Assembly (NCBI GenBank): GCA_902781705.1
Contig: CACZKE010000005.1
Coordinates: 62,001-126,000 of the forward strand
Reading direction: 5' to 3'
Length of the DNA: 64,000 nucleotides
Origin: an uncultured Bacteroidia bacterium
GTDB lineage: Bacteria; Bacteroidota; Bacteroidia; Bacteroidales; UBA932
Part shown: positions 34,434 through 43,147 of the stretch, piece after piece
Layout of the letters: the number at the start of each line of letters is the position of its first letter
Position numbering within the stretch: position 1 is the stretch's first letter
Position numbers and translations under genes: made by a program
Notes under the pieces: model-generated
Told to the model about the DNA's origin: nothing
Database searches by the model: none
What the model saw: only the letters and a program-made list of their open reading frames with translations

Positions 34434-35971
34434 CGCCCTTCCTTTTATACATCGCCCGGAGCAGCCTGTATTTGGCCCTTTTCTACGCATTCTTCCTGCT
34501 GGTGATGCGGAGGACATCCTTCTTTCGTCTGAACCGAATCCTGCTGCTGGCGGGGACGCTGTTGTGCTTCCTGCTGCCATGGCTGCGAATCAGGACGGTG
34601 GAGGTTCCGCTTCTTGCGGCCGATCTCCTGACGGAGACGGCTTCCGAGCCGTCCCTGACGCCCGTTCCTTCCGCCACCCCGTTCCCCTACCTGGAAATTC
34701 TGTACGGCATCGGTTTCCTGGCCGTGCTGGGATGGACCCTGATGGCAGCGGTCCGGATGCACCGGACTATCCGGAAAGGCACCGCCACACGCCTGGAAGA
34801 CGGTACGAGGATCGTATTGACGGAGGACGGAATTTCCTCCTTCAGCTGGGGCCGCACCATCGTCATGAGCCGGAAAGACGCAGAAACGAATCCCGCCATC
34901 CTGCTGCATGAAAAGGCCCATGTCCAAAAAAGACACACACTGGATATCCTGCTGTTTACGGCCGTCACCCTGGTCCATTGGTTCAATCCCCTCGTCTGGA
35001 TCACCCTCAGCGAACTCAAACTCCTGCACGAGTATGAGGCCGATGACGCCGTCCTCCATCATGGCATCGATGCTACCCAATACCAACTGCTGCTGGTCCG
35101 GAAGGCCGTCGGGGAAAAGCGCTTTTCCCTGGCCAACGGATTCCAGCACGCCAAACTCAAAAATCGAATCGACATGATGCTCCAAGCCCCTTCTTCCGGA
35201 TGGAAGCGCCTCTCCTGGCTTGCCCTCCTTCCCTTCCTCGCCGGGACCATGTTCCTGTGCAATCCCGTCCGTGCCAAGGTCGTCTCCGTCGATCAGCCCG
35301 AGACGGTCCTCTCTGAAACGGTTCCGGCCGCTCTCCCCGACACGACCAAGGGTCTCCCCTACAGTCTCGTCGAAGTCAAGCCGACCTTCAACGGCGGCGA
35401 AGCCGGCGCAGCATTCTCCAAATGGGTCAATGAAAACCTTCAGTACCCGCAGGCGGCCAAAGATGCTGGCGCCCAGGGGCGCATACTACTGCAATTCACC
35501 GTCTATCCCGACGGCTCAGTCCGTGATGCCCAAGTCCTTCGCGGTGTGAACCCCGACCTGGATGCCGAGGCGCTCCGCGTCGTTTCCGCCTCCCCGGATT
35601 GGACGCCCGGCTACGTTAATGGCAAACCGGTAATGGTCACTTACAACTTTCCGGTCATCTTTAAATTGAAGGGAGGCGAATCTGGCCCCAACACCTCTAA
35701 AAAGGATCAAACCGTTAACGTAGTCAACATCACCGACGGCATCTATACCATCGAAGGCTTGCCGCAGGGGGAGGGAGTCTTCTTAGTAGGTCCCGACTCC
35801 GAGTCCGCGTTGTTCATCTTGGACGGAAAAGAAATCACGAAAGCACAATTGAAAGAAATCAATCCGGCAACCCTTGAATCTATCCAGATTCTGAAAGACG
35901 AAAAAGCCGTTGAGAGATATGGTGAGAAAGGCCGTAACGGCGTCGTTATTATTACTTCCATGAAACAATGA
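34430..35971 (+). CDS. BlaR1-like M56 membrane metallopeptidase with TonB-like C-terminal domain
   Basis: The 513-residue protein has four likely membrane helices (about 5-25, 35-52, 88-108, 258-275). The zinc site HEKAH is at 160-164 with a downstream ELKLLHEYEADDA supplying the third ligand. After the last helix comes a TonB C-terminal domain (about 330-410, NENLQYPQAAKDAGAQGRIL). A final segment ends SIQILKDEKAVERYGEKGRNGVVIIT, which resembles the plug start of TonB-dependent receptors. Penicillin-sensor motifs of classical BlaR1 are absent. It would cleave the BlaI partner after a periplasmic signal (inference). The gene overlaps both neighbours by four bases. Confidence 0.88.
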   Translation: MTPFLLYIARSSLYLALFYAFFLLVMRRTSFFRLNRILLLAGTLLCFLLPWLRIRTVEVPLLAADLLTETASEPSLTPVPSATPFPYLEILYGIGFLAVLGWTLMAAVRMHRTIRKGTATRLEDGTRIVLTEDGISSFSWGRTIVMSRKDAETNPAILLHEKAHVQKRHTLDILLFTAVTLVHWFNPLVWITLSELKLLHEYEADDAVLHHGIDATQYQLLLVRKAVGEKRFSLANGFQHAKLKNRIDMMLQAPSSGWKRLSWLALLPFLAGTMFLCNPVRAKVVSVDQPETVLSETVPAALPDTTKGLPYSLVEVKPTFNGGEAGAAFSKWVNENLQYPQAAKDAGAQGRILLQFTVYPDGSVRDAQVLRGVNPDLDAEALRVVSASPDWTPGYVNGKPVMVTYNFPVIFKLKGGESGPNTSKKDQTVNVVNITDGIYTIEGLPQGEGVFLVGPDSESALFILDGKEITKAQLKEINPATLESIQILKDEKAVERYGEKGRNGVVIITSMKQ

Positions 35972-37197
35972 AACGCCTCCTCCTGACCGCCGCCCTGCTG
36001 GTCTGCGCCGCCACCCTTCAGGCGCAGACCAGGGGCGATCTGGCGCGTCTGGACAGCCTCCTGTCTGCCGCCGAACCCCGTGAAGTACGGGAGTTGACCC
36101 TCCGGAAAGCTTCCATGCTCAAGCGGATGTACCGATTCGACGAGGCGGCGGAAGTATTGGCGAACCTGCTGGAGCCGGGTCGCATGGACCCGGAGATCCT
36201 GGGAGAGATTGCCGACAATCACTACCAGGCCGGCAATGCGGAGGAGGCATCGGCCCTATACGGCATCCTGACGCAGTTGCAACCGCACAACATCGGATTC
36301 CGGGTCCGGTACCTGAATCTCGCTTTCCGGGCGAAGGCGTATAAGGACGTGGTTTCGGACGGCCGGGACATCCTGCAGCGGGATACGCTGCTACCCGTAT
36401 TGACCCTGGTTGCCGATGCGTTCCAGAAACTGGAACAGCCGGATTCCGCCCTGGTTTACTACCGGGCCGCCCTTCGGAAAAAGCCCAAGAACGCTTCCGT
36501 CGTCAGCAAGGTGTCCGACATCCTGCTGACCCGGAAACTTTATGACGAAGTGCTTTCCCTGGCGGAAAACTACCTGTCGATGGATCCGGACAACATCCCG
36601 GTCGGGAAGGTCAAGGGCCTGGCGCTCTACCTGAAAAAAGAGTACAAACCCTCCAGCGAAGCCTTCGAACATGTCCTGGCCGTGGGGGACGATTCCTATG
36701 GCTCTCACTATTATCTGGGACGGGACTTTCACGAGCTGCGTTTGCACAAGGAGGCGGACGAACACTATCTGAAAGCTTGGCAGATCGATTCGTCCGACGT
36801 TTTCCTGGCGACCGCCATCGGCACGAACCGGTCCACGGGTTATTATCCCGATTTCGAAAGAATGGTCGAGCCCTGGTTCCGGAAGGCCCTTGAAATGATG
36901 GAACCGGACCAGGACAAGCTGGCGGTCATCTACCAAAGTTACGGCGAAGCGGCCTATGTCTGGAACCGCTGGGACGACGCGCTTCCGCTTTACCGGAAGG
37001 CGGCCCAATATAACCCGAAGAACCTGTCCTTCCTTTCCACGATCGGCTATATCTATGAGCAGAAAAAGGACTACAAGTCGGCCCTGGAATGGTATGAGCG
37101 CTATCTTGCTCTCGGAAAACCGGGGACGAAGGCCTATCGGTTCGTCGAAGAATCGGTCCGGTATCTCAAGGCCGAGAAATTCATGACGCAGGAGTGA
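35968..37197 (+). CDS. Exported tetratricopeptide-repeat protein of the blaI operon
   Basis: The 409-residue protein has a signal peptide ending TLQAQ and TPR units through most of its length, for example EEASALYGILTQLQPHN, PDSALVYYRAALRKKPKN, EAFEHVLAV and YKSALEWYERYLALGKPG. The ATG overlaps the M56 stop (ATGA), so the three genes form one operon. It is probably periplasmic, perhaps the effector or a partner of the M56 sensor; this is inference from position only. Confidence 0.85.
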   Translation: MKRLLLTAALLVCAATLQAQTRGDLARLDSLLSAAEPREVRELTLRKASMLKRMYRFDEAAEVLANLLEPGRMDPEILGEIADNHYQAGNAEEASALYGILTQLQPHNIGFRVRYLNLAFRAKAYKDVVSDGRDILQRDTLLPVLTLVADAFQKLEQPDSALVYYRAALRKKPKNASVVSKVSDILLTRKLYDEVLSLAENYLSMDPDNIPVGKVKGLALYLKKEYKPSSEAFEHVLAVGDDSYGSHYYLGRDFHELRLHKEADEHYLKAWQIDSSDVFLATAIGTNRSTGYYPDFERMVEPWFRKALEMMEPDQDKLAVIYQSYGEAAYVWNRWDDALPLYRKAAQYNPKNLSFLSTIGYIYEQKKDYKSALEWYERYLALGKPGTKAYRFVEESVRYLKAEKFMTQE

Positions 37198-37232
37198 GTT
37201 TTTTTCCGTAACTTCGCGGAAAAGAACGGACA

Positions 37233-38057
37233 ATGAACAAGAATACGAAATCCCTTCTTTCCGCCGCGGCGCTGGTCGTGATTTTCGCCGCCTGGCTGAT
37301 CCTTCAGCGGACAGGGGGAAGCGGTGGCCGCATGGCGACGCCGGTGGCGGACCTGGATCCGGGCGAACAGATCGAACTTCCGGCGCAGAAGCCGACCGAC
37401 AGGATCAAGCGCTACCAGGGCTATGTGACGTCCTATAATACGGAAACGCTCATCCCGGACTGGGTGGCCTATGAGCTCACCAAAGAGGAGACCCGGGGTG
37501 ACGCGACCCGGGATGACAAGAATTTCTCCATGGACCTGAGTTTCAAGGGGAAACAGGCGATGCGGGAGGATTACATGGGCTCCGGGTGGACCCGGGGGCA
37601 CATGGCGCCGGCGGGGGACTTCTTCTGGAGCGACGAGGCGATGGCGGAGACCTTCTATTTCCTGAACATCTGCCCGCAGCGGGAAGAACTCAACAACAAG
37701 GACTGGCAGTACCTAGAAAAACAGGTGCGCGAGTGGGCGAACCGCTACGGAAAGGTCTGGGTTGTGTCCGGGCCCATCATCGGTGACAATATCTACGGAA
37801 CCATTGGCAGGGACCATGTGGTCGTGCCGGATGCCTTCTTCAAGGCGGTCATGGTCCATGACGGGCGCCGCTACCAGAGCATCGCCTTCGTGATGGGCAA
37901 TGACGCGGAGCGGTACTGGCTGCAAGACTGTGCACTGACCATCGACGAACTGGAACAGCGCACCGGCATCGACTTCTATCCGGCCCTCCCGGACGACGTG
38001 GAGGAAGATGCCGAGTCCCGCTACGATTTCTCCGTCTGGGGCATCCGCAAGCGGTAA
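37233..38057 (+). CDS. Secreted DNA/RNA non-specific endonuclease (NUC1 family)
   Basis: The 274-residue protein has an N-terminal membrane/signal helix (about 8-26). The nuclease motif is TRGHMAPAGDF near 118-128, where the family usually has DRGH, so the Asp is replaced by Thr. The metal-binding Asn region NICPQREELNNKDWQYLE near 147-164 is present. It should degrade DNA and RNA outside the cytoplasm. A small hairpin (TTTTCCG and CGGAAAA, 37202-37223) lies just before the gene. Confidence 0.9.
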   Translation: MNKNTKSLLSAAALVVIFAAWLILQRTGGSGGRMATPVADLDPGEQIELPAQKPTDRIKRYQGYVTSYNTETLIPDWVAYELTKEETRGDATRDDKNFSMDLSFKGKQAMREDYMGSGWTRGHMAPAGDFFWSDEAMAETFYFLNICPQREELNNKDWQYLEKQVREWANRYGKVWVVSGPIIGDNIYGTIGRDHVVVPDAFFKAVMVHDGRRYQSIAFVMGNDAERYWLQDCALTIDELEQRTGIDFYPALPDDVEEDAESRYDFSVWGIRKR

Positions 38058-38065
38058 AAAATCGC

Positions 38066-38073
38066 TATATTTG
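38066..38073 (+). promoter_or_regulatory. -7 box TATATTTG for galK
   Basis: An exact TAnnTTTG match 27 bases before ATG 38101. Confidence 0.55.
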
Positions 38074-38100
38074 TGAATCGACACTAAACGAACCACTGAT

Positions 38101-39246
38101 ATGATGAAAGAAAAGATCCAGGAAAAATTCAAGGCCCTGTTCGGCGAGCACGGTGACGTGTACGCCTCCGCCGGCCGTATCAACCTCATCGGCGAACACA
38201 CCGACTACAACGGCGGTTACGTGTTCCCGGGCGCCATCGACTGCGGCATCATGGCCGAGATCAAGGTCAACGGGACTGCCAAAGTGAAGGCGTTCGCCCT
38301 CGACAAGGACGAATTCGTGGAGTTCGGCCTCAATGAGGAGGACAAGCCCGAACAGTCCTGGGCCCGCTATATCTTCGGCGTCTGCCGGGAGATGATCAAG
38401 CGCGGCGGCAAGGTGGAGGGCTTCAACACCGTCTTTGCGGGTGACGTGCCCCTGGGCGCCGGCCTGAGTTCCAGCGCAGCCCTCGAAAGCACCTATGCGT
38501 TCGCCCTGAACGAGATCTTCGGCAACGGGATCGACAAGTTCGAACTCGCGAAGATCGGCCAGGCCACCGAACATAACTACTGCGGCGTGAAGTGCGGCAT
38601 CATGGACCAGTTCGCCTCCATCTTCGGAAAGGAAGGATCCCTGATCCGTCTGAACTGCAAGACGCTGGAGTACAAGTATTTCCCGTTCAAGCCCGAGGGA
38701 TACCGCCTCGTTCTCATCGACTCCTGCGTGAAGCATGAACTCGCTTCCAGCGCCTACAACAAGCGCCGCGAGTCCTGCGAGAACGCTGCGGCCGCCATCC
38801 GCAAGAACCACCCCGAGGTGGAATTCCTTTCCGACGCCAAGCGCGTCTGGCTGGACGAGGTCCGTGAAGAGATTCCCGAGGAGGACTTCCTCCGCGCGGA
38901 ATACGTCATCGGCGAAGTCCAGCGCGTCCTGGACGTCTGCGACGCCCTGGAGCGTGGCGATTACGAGACCGTGGGCGAGATGATGTACCAGACCCATTTC
39001 GGCCTGAGCCGTCTCTATGAGGTTTCCTGCGAGGAACTCGACTTCTTGAACAAGCTGGCCCGCAAGATGGATGTCACCGGCTCCCGCGTCATGGGCGGCG
39101 GCTTCGGCGGCTGCACGATCAACCTGGTGAAGGACGAACTCTACGACAGCTTCATCAACGCGGCCGTGGGCAAGTTCACCGAGAAGTTCGGCCACGCCCC
39201 GAAGATTTACAACGTGGTCATTTCCGATGGTGCCCGCAAACTGTAG
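38101..39246 (+). CDS. galK: Galactokinase
   Basis: GalK phosphorylates alpha-galactose to galactose-1-phosphate (Leloir pathway). The 381-residue GHMP kinase has the galactokinase signature GRINLIGEHTDYNGGYVFP near 25-43, the ATP-binding PLGAGLSSSAAL near 118-129, and the third motif MGGGFGGCTI near 333. The start is MMKEK (ATG 38101 or 38104). A galactose mutarotase gene lies elsewhere in the window (54139). A CpXC-domain gene overlaps its 3' end by 20 bases. Confidence 0.96.
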   Translation: MMKEKIQEKFKALFGEHGDVYASAGRINLIGEHTDYNGGYVFPGAIDCGIMAEIKVNGTAKVKAFALDKDEFVEFGLNEEDKPEQSWARYIFGVCREMIKRGGKVEGFNTVFAGDVPLGAGLSSSAALESTYAFALNEIFGNGIDKFELAKIGQATEHNYCGVKCGIMDQFASIFGKEGSLIRLNCKTLEYKYFPFKPEGYRLVLIDSCVKHELASSAYNKRRESCENAAAAIRKNHPEVEFLSDAKRVWLDEVREEIPEEDFLRAEYVIGEVQRVLDVCDALERGDYETVGEMMYQTHFGLSRLYEVSCEELDFLNKLARKMDVTGSRVMGGGFGGCTINLVKDELYDSFINAAVGKFTEKFGHAPKIYNVVISDGARKL

Positions 39247-39841
39247 CCGCTGCGGCGGAACCCATTCCGTCGAGACTTTTCCGAGTATCAACACCGCCCT
39301 GGATCCGACCCTCAAGGCCCGGGTCCGGGACGGTTCCTTATTCGTCTGGGAGTGCCCCTATTGCGGTACCCGGAACCTCCTGAAATACGAAACGTTATAC
39401 CACGACCCGGCCGAGCGCCTGATGGTCTGGCTCCTGCCCGGCGACGCCCTTCCGCCCGCCGCAGTGGCCGACGCCGTGAAGGAACTGGACGGCTACACCC
39501 TCCGCCTCGTCCGCGAAGTGGGCGACCTGGTGGAGAAGGTGAATATCCATGCCGCCGGCCTGGACGACGTCCTCGTGGAGATGTGCAAGTATGTCACCCG
39601 GATGGAACTCTCTGAAAAACAGGGAAGTGTCGTGGAGGCCCCGCTCAAGTTCTATAAGTTGGACGGCCCCGACAACGACCTCCTCTTCTCCTTCCCCCAG
39701 GACGGCGAAATGAAAGTCGTGAACGTGGGCTTCCATGTATACGAAGACGCCCGGGGAATCCTCGGGCGCCATCCATCGGTCCGTCCCGAACCCGGCTTCG
39801 CGCAAGTGGACGCGGCCTGGCTGGGACAGTATTTCCGTTAG
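39227..39841 (+). CDS. CpXC-domain protein
   Basis: The 204-residue protein has two zinc-ribbon-like CxxC pairs, CSRCGG at 6-11 and CPYCGT at 43-48, in the layout of the CpXC family (function unknown). The rest is mixed alpha/beta and ends in WLGQYFR. The start lies within the last 20 bases of galK, suggesting coupled translation. Its stop overlaps the stop of the convergent gene (TTAG shared at 39838-39841). No enzymatic role is apparent. Confidence 0.78.
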   Translation: MVPANCSRCGGTHSVETFPSINTALDPTLKARVRDGSLFVWECPYCGTRNLLKYETLYHDPAERLMVWLLPGDALPPAAVADAVKELDGYTLRLVREVGDLVEKVNIHAAGLDDVLVEMCKYVTRMELSEKQGSVVEAPLKFYKLDGPDNDLLFSFPQDGEMKVVNVGFHVYEDARGILGRHPSVRPEPGFAQVDAAWLGQYFR

Positions 39842-40404
39842 AATTTGGGCAGTTCGAACAGGGAAGCGTCCACGGGGCCTTCCTTGAGTTCGACGACAGT
39901 GGCCGTGACATTCAGGCCCATCGCTTCCGTGACGGTCTTCATCGGGATGCCTTCCCAGACGGAGGCCTTGGATTTCGCGGTCTGGCCCTGCTGGGAGACC
40001 TCGAGGGAGAAGACGACGCAACTCTTGCCGGCGACCTCTTCCACGCCTTCGCTCTTGACCTTGTATTTCTTGACGGTCTCGTCGCTCAGGTCCATGTAGT
40101 TGATGGTCTCCTGGGCGGGCATTTCCTGGACCTGTTTGTCACCATAGTTGATCATGTAGGTCTTGCCGCCTTTCATGAGCGTGCCCATGTCCATGTCCAT
40201 GCCCATCATGCTCATCTTGGTCTTGGTGAGCTGGGTGTTGCCGTAGTCGTCGAAATACGTCGTGGCCACGATTTTCTGGCCCATCATGTTGGTTTCGGTC
40301 TTGAACTGACCGGACTTGATGCCGTAACGCTTGGGAGCGTCTTGGGCGAGCGCCGCCACCGTGATGAGCAGCATGGCGCAGAGGGTTGTAAGAATCCGTT
40401 TCAT
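39838..40404 (-). CDS. Secreted protein, possibly DUF4412-like
   Basis: The 188-residue protein has a signal peptide ending AALAQD. Its body contains GIKSGQFKTETNMMGQKIV, a Met-rich patch (MSMMGMDMDMGTLM near 65-78) and VEEVAGKSCVVFSLEVS. The pattern resembles Bacteroidota DUF4412-type secreted proteins, but I cannot confirm this by eye. It has its own -7 box (40424-40431) and is monocistronic. The Met-rich patch might bind metal, which is speculation. Confidence 0.6.
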   Translation of the reverse strand: MKRILTTLCAMLLITVAALAQDAPKRYGIKSGQFKTETNMMGQKIVATTYFDDYGNTQLTKTKMSMMGMDMDMGTLMKGGKTYMINYGDKQVQEMPAQETINYMDLSDETVKKYKVKSEGVEEVAGKSCVVFSLEVSQQGQTAKSKASVWEGIPMKTVTEAMGLNVTATVVELKEGPVDASLFELPKF

Positions 40405-40423
40405 ATTCAGTGTCTTTGTGATG

Positions 40424-40431
40424 CAAATATA
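40424..40431 (-). promoter_or_regulatory. -7 box TATATTTG for the secreted protein gene
   Basis: An exact TAnnTTTG match on the minus strand, 19 bases before the start at 40404. Confidence 0.5.
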
Positions 40432-40440
40432 AACATTATT

Positions 40441-42909
40441 CTATAAATACCTACCGGTCACGCTGTCCGGATTGGCGGCAATCTCCGCCGGGGTGCCCGA
40501 GGCGACGATCCGACCGCCCTGCAGTCCGCCGCCGGGGCCCATGTCCACGATCCAGTCGGCACTCCGGATGACGTCCAGGTCATGCTCGATGACGATGACG
40601 GTGGCGCCGAGGCCGATCAGGTGGCGGAAGACGCCGAGGAGCGTCTGCACGTCCAACGGGTGAAGGCCGATGGTGGGCTCGTCGAAGACGAAGACCGTGT
40701 CGCCCTGGCCGCGGCCCATTTCGCTGGCGAGTTTGAGCCGCTGCGCTTCGCCGCCGGAGAGACTGGGTGTCGCTTCGCCGAGGGTCAGATACCCGAGGCC
40801 CAGGTCGTGGAGAACCTGCAGCCGGCTCCGGACGAGGGAGAGGTCATCACATTCCGTAAGCGCCTCATCGACCGAGAGGTCCATTACTTCCGGAAGGGAG
40901 AGGTCCTTGTTTTTCCGATGCACGCGGAAGGCCTCGCGGGCGTAGCGCGAGCCGTGGCAGTCCGGGCAGGGGATATCCACATCGGGCAGGAACTGGACAT
41001 CCAGGCTGATGGAACCGGTGCCGTCACAGGTGGGGCAGCGCAGGTTGCCGGTGTTGTAGGAGAAGTCGCCGGCCTTGAAGCCCTTCGCCTTCGCCTCTTC
41101 GCTCCGTGCATAGACCTTGCGGAGTTCGTCATGGACATTGCTGTAAGTCGCGACGGTGGAGCGCACGTTGATTCCGATCGGGGTCGCATCGATGAGCTTG
41201 ACCTGGCCGATGCCCTCGGCCTCGAGGCTCAACACATGCCCAGGCAGCCTTTTTCCGGCGATTTGGGCCTGCAATCCGGGGATGAGGCTCTCCAGTACCA
41301 TCGTCGTCTTTCCGGACCCGGAAACGCCCGTTACGACGCTCAGCCGCCCCTTCGGGAACGCCACCTCCAACGGCTTCACCGTATGGATCTCCCCCGTCCG
41401 CATCCTCACCGCCCCGTAGGCGAACACTTCGTCTTTTGTCATTCCGAGCGAAGCGAAGGAATCTCTTCCTCCCAGGAACGCCCCGATCCTCGACACCGGA
41501 TTCCGGCAAATCTCGGCCACAGACCCTTCTGCAATGACGTTTCCGCCCTTCGCCCCCGCTTCCGGACCCAGTTCGATGATCCAGTCCGCATGGGCCAGGA
41601 CCTGCGTGTCATGGTCCACCAGAACGACGGAATTGCCGTCGGCCACGAGATCGTCCATCACGCCCGTAAGCCCTTCCAAATTAGAAGGATGCAGGCCGAT
41701 GGAAGGCTCGTCCAGCACATACAGTACGCCCGTCGTCCGGTTCCGGACGGAACGGGCCAGCTGCACCCGCTGGCGCTCCCCCGTAGACAGGGTCGAGGCG
41801 GCCCGGTCCAGCGACAGGTAGGAAAGGCCCAGGTCCACCAGCCGCTTGGCCGTATCCTGGAAGGATTCGCAGATGCGCTCGGCCATCGGCCGCATGGGCT
41901 CCGGCAGGGAGGCCGGGACGCCATCGACCCAGTCGATGAGTTCGGACAGGGTCATCCGGCAGGCCTCGGCGAGGGAAATCCCGCGGAGACGCGGCGCCCG
42001 GGCGGCCTCCGACAGGCGCGTCCCGTGGCAATCGGGGCAGGGGTCTTCCTTGAGGAACTTCTCCACGCGCTTCATGCCGGTCTCGTCCTTGACCTTGGCG
42101 AGGGCGTTCTCCACACTGTAAACGGCGTTGTAGTAGGTGAAATCCATCTCCGCGAAGTTGTTCGTCTTCTCGTTGCGGTACAGGATATGCTTCTTTTCGG
42201 CCGGGCCGTGATAGACGATCTCCTTCTCTTCCGGCGTTAAATCCTTGAAGGGGACGTCGGTCCGGACGCCCATCTCCCGGGCGATGTCCTTCATCAGGGA
42301 CCACATCAGCGTTCCCCAGGGCAGGACCGCCCCTTCGTCGATGGTCAGGTTCTCGTTGGGCACGAGGGTCGATTCGTCCACGGTGCGGACGATTCCCGTT
42401 CCCCCGCAAGTGCGGCACGCGCCTTGGCTGTTGAAAGCAAGTTCCTCAGCGCCAGGTGCATAGAAGTGCGCTCCGCAGACAGGGCACACCTGCTCCTGCT
42501 CGGCGGCGACAGCGAGGGACGGCTCCAGATAGTGCCCGTTGGGACACCGGTGGCTGGCGAGGCGGGAGAACATCAGCCGCAGACTGTTCAGCAGTTCCGA
42601 CATCGTCCCGAACGTGCTCCGGATCCCCGGCACTCCCGGCCGCTGATGCAGCGCCAAGGCCGCCGGCACATAGCGCACGTCATCGACCTGCGCCCGCGCC
42701 GCCTGCGTCATCCGGCGCCGCGTATAGGTGGACAGCGACTCCAGGTATCGCCGCGACCCCTCGGCATACAGCACTCCCAGCGCCAGCGAACTCTTTCCCG
42801 AGCCCGACACCCCGGCGATCCCCACGATCTTCCCCAGGGGAATGTCCACATCGATATTCTTCAGGTTGTGCGCCCTTGCCCCGCGCACCTCGATACAGTC
42901 CTTTTTCAT
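40441..42909 (-). CDS. UvrA paralogue of the short (UvrA2-like) class
   Basis: The 822-residue double ABC ATPase has Walker A GVSGSGKSSLALG near 28-40 and a second GVSGSGKTTMVLE near 515. ABC signatures include LSTGERQRVQLA and LSGGEAQRLKLA, and zinc-finger pairs include CPVCG, CRTCGG, CPTCDG and CPDCHG. It lacks the UvrB-binding insertion that canonical UvrA (about 940 residues) carries after the first Walker A, so it is probably UvrA2-like (DNA-damage tolerance or drug resistance). Start ATG 42909 is fixed by a -7 box eight bases upstream. Residues about 482-491 (RDSFASLGMTK) come from a mobile palindromic repeat inserted in frame. Confidence 0.9.
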   Translation of the reverse strand: MKKDCIEVRGARAHNLKNIDVDIPLGKIVGIAGVSGSGKSSLALGVLYAEGSRRYLESLSTYTRRRMTQAARAQVDDVRYVPAALALHQRPGVPGIRSTFGTMSELLNSLRLMFSRLASHRCPNGHYLEPSLAVAAEQEQVCPVCGAHFYAPGAEELAFNSQGACRTCGGTGIVRTVDESTLVPNENLTIDEGAVLPWGTLMWSLMKDIAREMGVRTDVPFKDLTPEEKEIVYHGPAEKKHILYRNEKTNNFAEMDFTYYNAVYSVENALAKVKDETGMKRVEKFLKEDPCPDCHGTRLSEAARAPRLRGISLAEACRMTLSELIDWVDGVPASLPEPMRPMAERICESFQDTAKRLVDLGLSYLSLDRAASTLSTGERQRVQLARSVRNRTTGVLYVLDEPSIGLHPSNLEGLTGVMDDLVADGNSVVLVDHDTQVLAHADWIIELGPEAGAKGGNVIAEGSVAEICRNPVSRIGAFLGGRDSFASLGMTKDEVFAYGAVRMRTGEIHTVKPLEVAFPKGRLSVVTGVSGSGKTTMVLESLIPGLQAQIAGKRLPGHVLSLEAEGIGQVKLIDATPIGINVRSTVATYSNVHDELRKVYARSEEAKAKGFKAGDFSYNTGNLRCPTCDGTGSISLDVQFLPDVDIPCPDCHGSRYAREAFRVHRKNKDLSLPEVMDLSVDEALTECDDLSLVRSRLQVLHDLGLGYLTLGEATPSLSGGEAQRLKLASEMGRGQGDTVFVFDEPTIGLHPLDVQTLLGVFRHLIGLGATVIVIEHDLDVIRSADWIVDMGPGGGLQGGRIVASGTPAEIAANPDSVTGRYL
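41438..41465. repeat. Dispersed palindromic repeat inserted in frame in the uvrA paralogue
   Basis: GTCATTCCGAGCGAAGCG continues as AAGGAATCTC. On the coding strand it reads DSFASLGMT, between the two ATPase halves. Confidence 0.85.
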
Positions 42910-42917
42910 AACGGGGA

Positions 42918-42925
42918 CAAAGGTA
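42918..42925 (-). promoter_or_regulatory. -7 box TACCTTTG for the uvrA paralogue
   Basis: An exact TAnnTTTG match on the minus strand that ends eight bases before ATG 42909. It excludes the longer open frame upstream as the protein start. Confidence 0.55.
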
Positions 42926-42997
42926 CGCATTTTTGCGGGGTATGCAGCGGGGAGGCCCGCCCCTAGCCGGTGGCGCGCTACGAAAATGCAGGAAAAC

Positions 42998-43066
42998 GTG
43001 TCCTGCGACGTGCTCCGGCATGTGGCGGGGCACATACAATGCCCGAAATGTGTCCTGCGACGTGCT
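42998..43066. repeat. Direct repeat GTGTCCTGCGACGTGCT in the uvrA-yhfC gap
   Basis: Two identical 17-base copies at 42998-43014 and 43050-43066 lie 52 bases apart, each preceded by an AATGC...GAAA stretch. The 238-base gap (42910-43147) holds nothing else I can identify apart from the uvrA promoter. Confidence 0.6.
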
Positions 43067-43147
43067 ACCGCACCATTACCGTAAAAGGTGAACCAGCAAA
43101 AGGGCAATTGGCTGCGTGATGGGAGTGTGTTTCAAAGAAGATTCTGT

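Noticed and set aside
40582-42240. Long plus-strand frame opposite the uvrA paralogue
   Set aside because: Antisense shadow rich in H/V/G, typical of GC-rich codon usage.
42910-43107. N-terminal extension of the uvrA paralogue
   Set aside because: A -7 box lies inside it at 42918-42925, and homology starts at MKKDCIEV.
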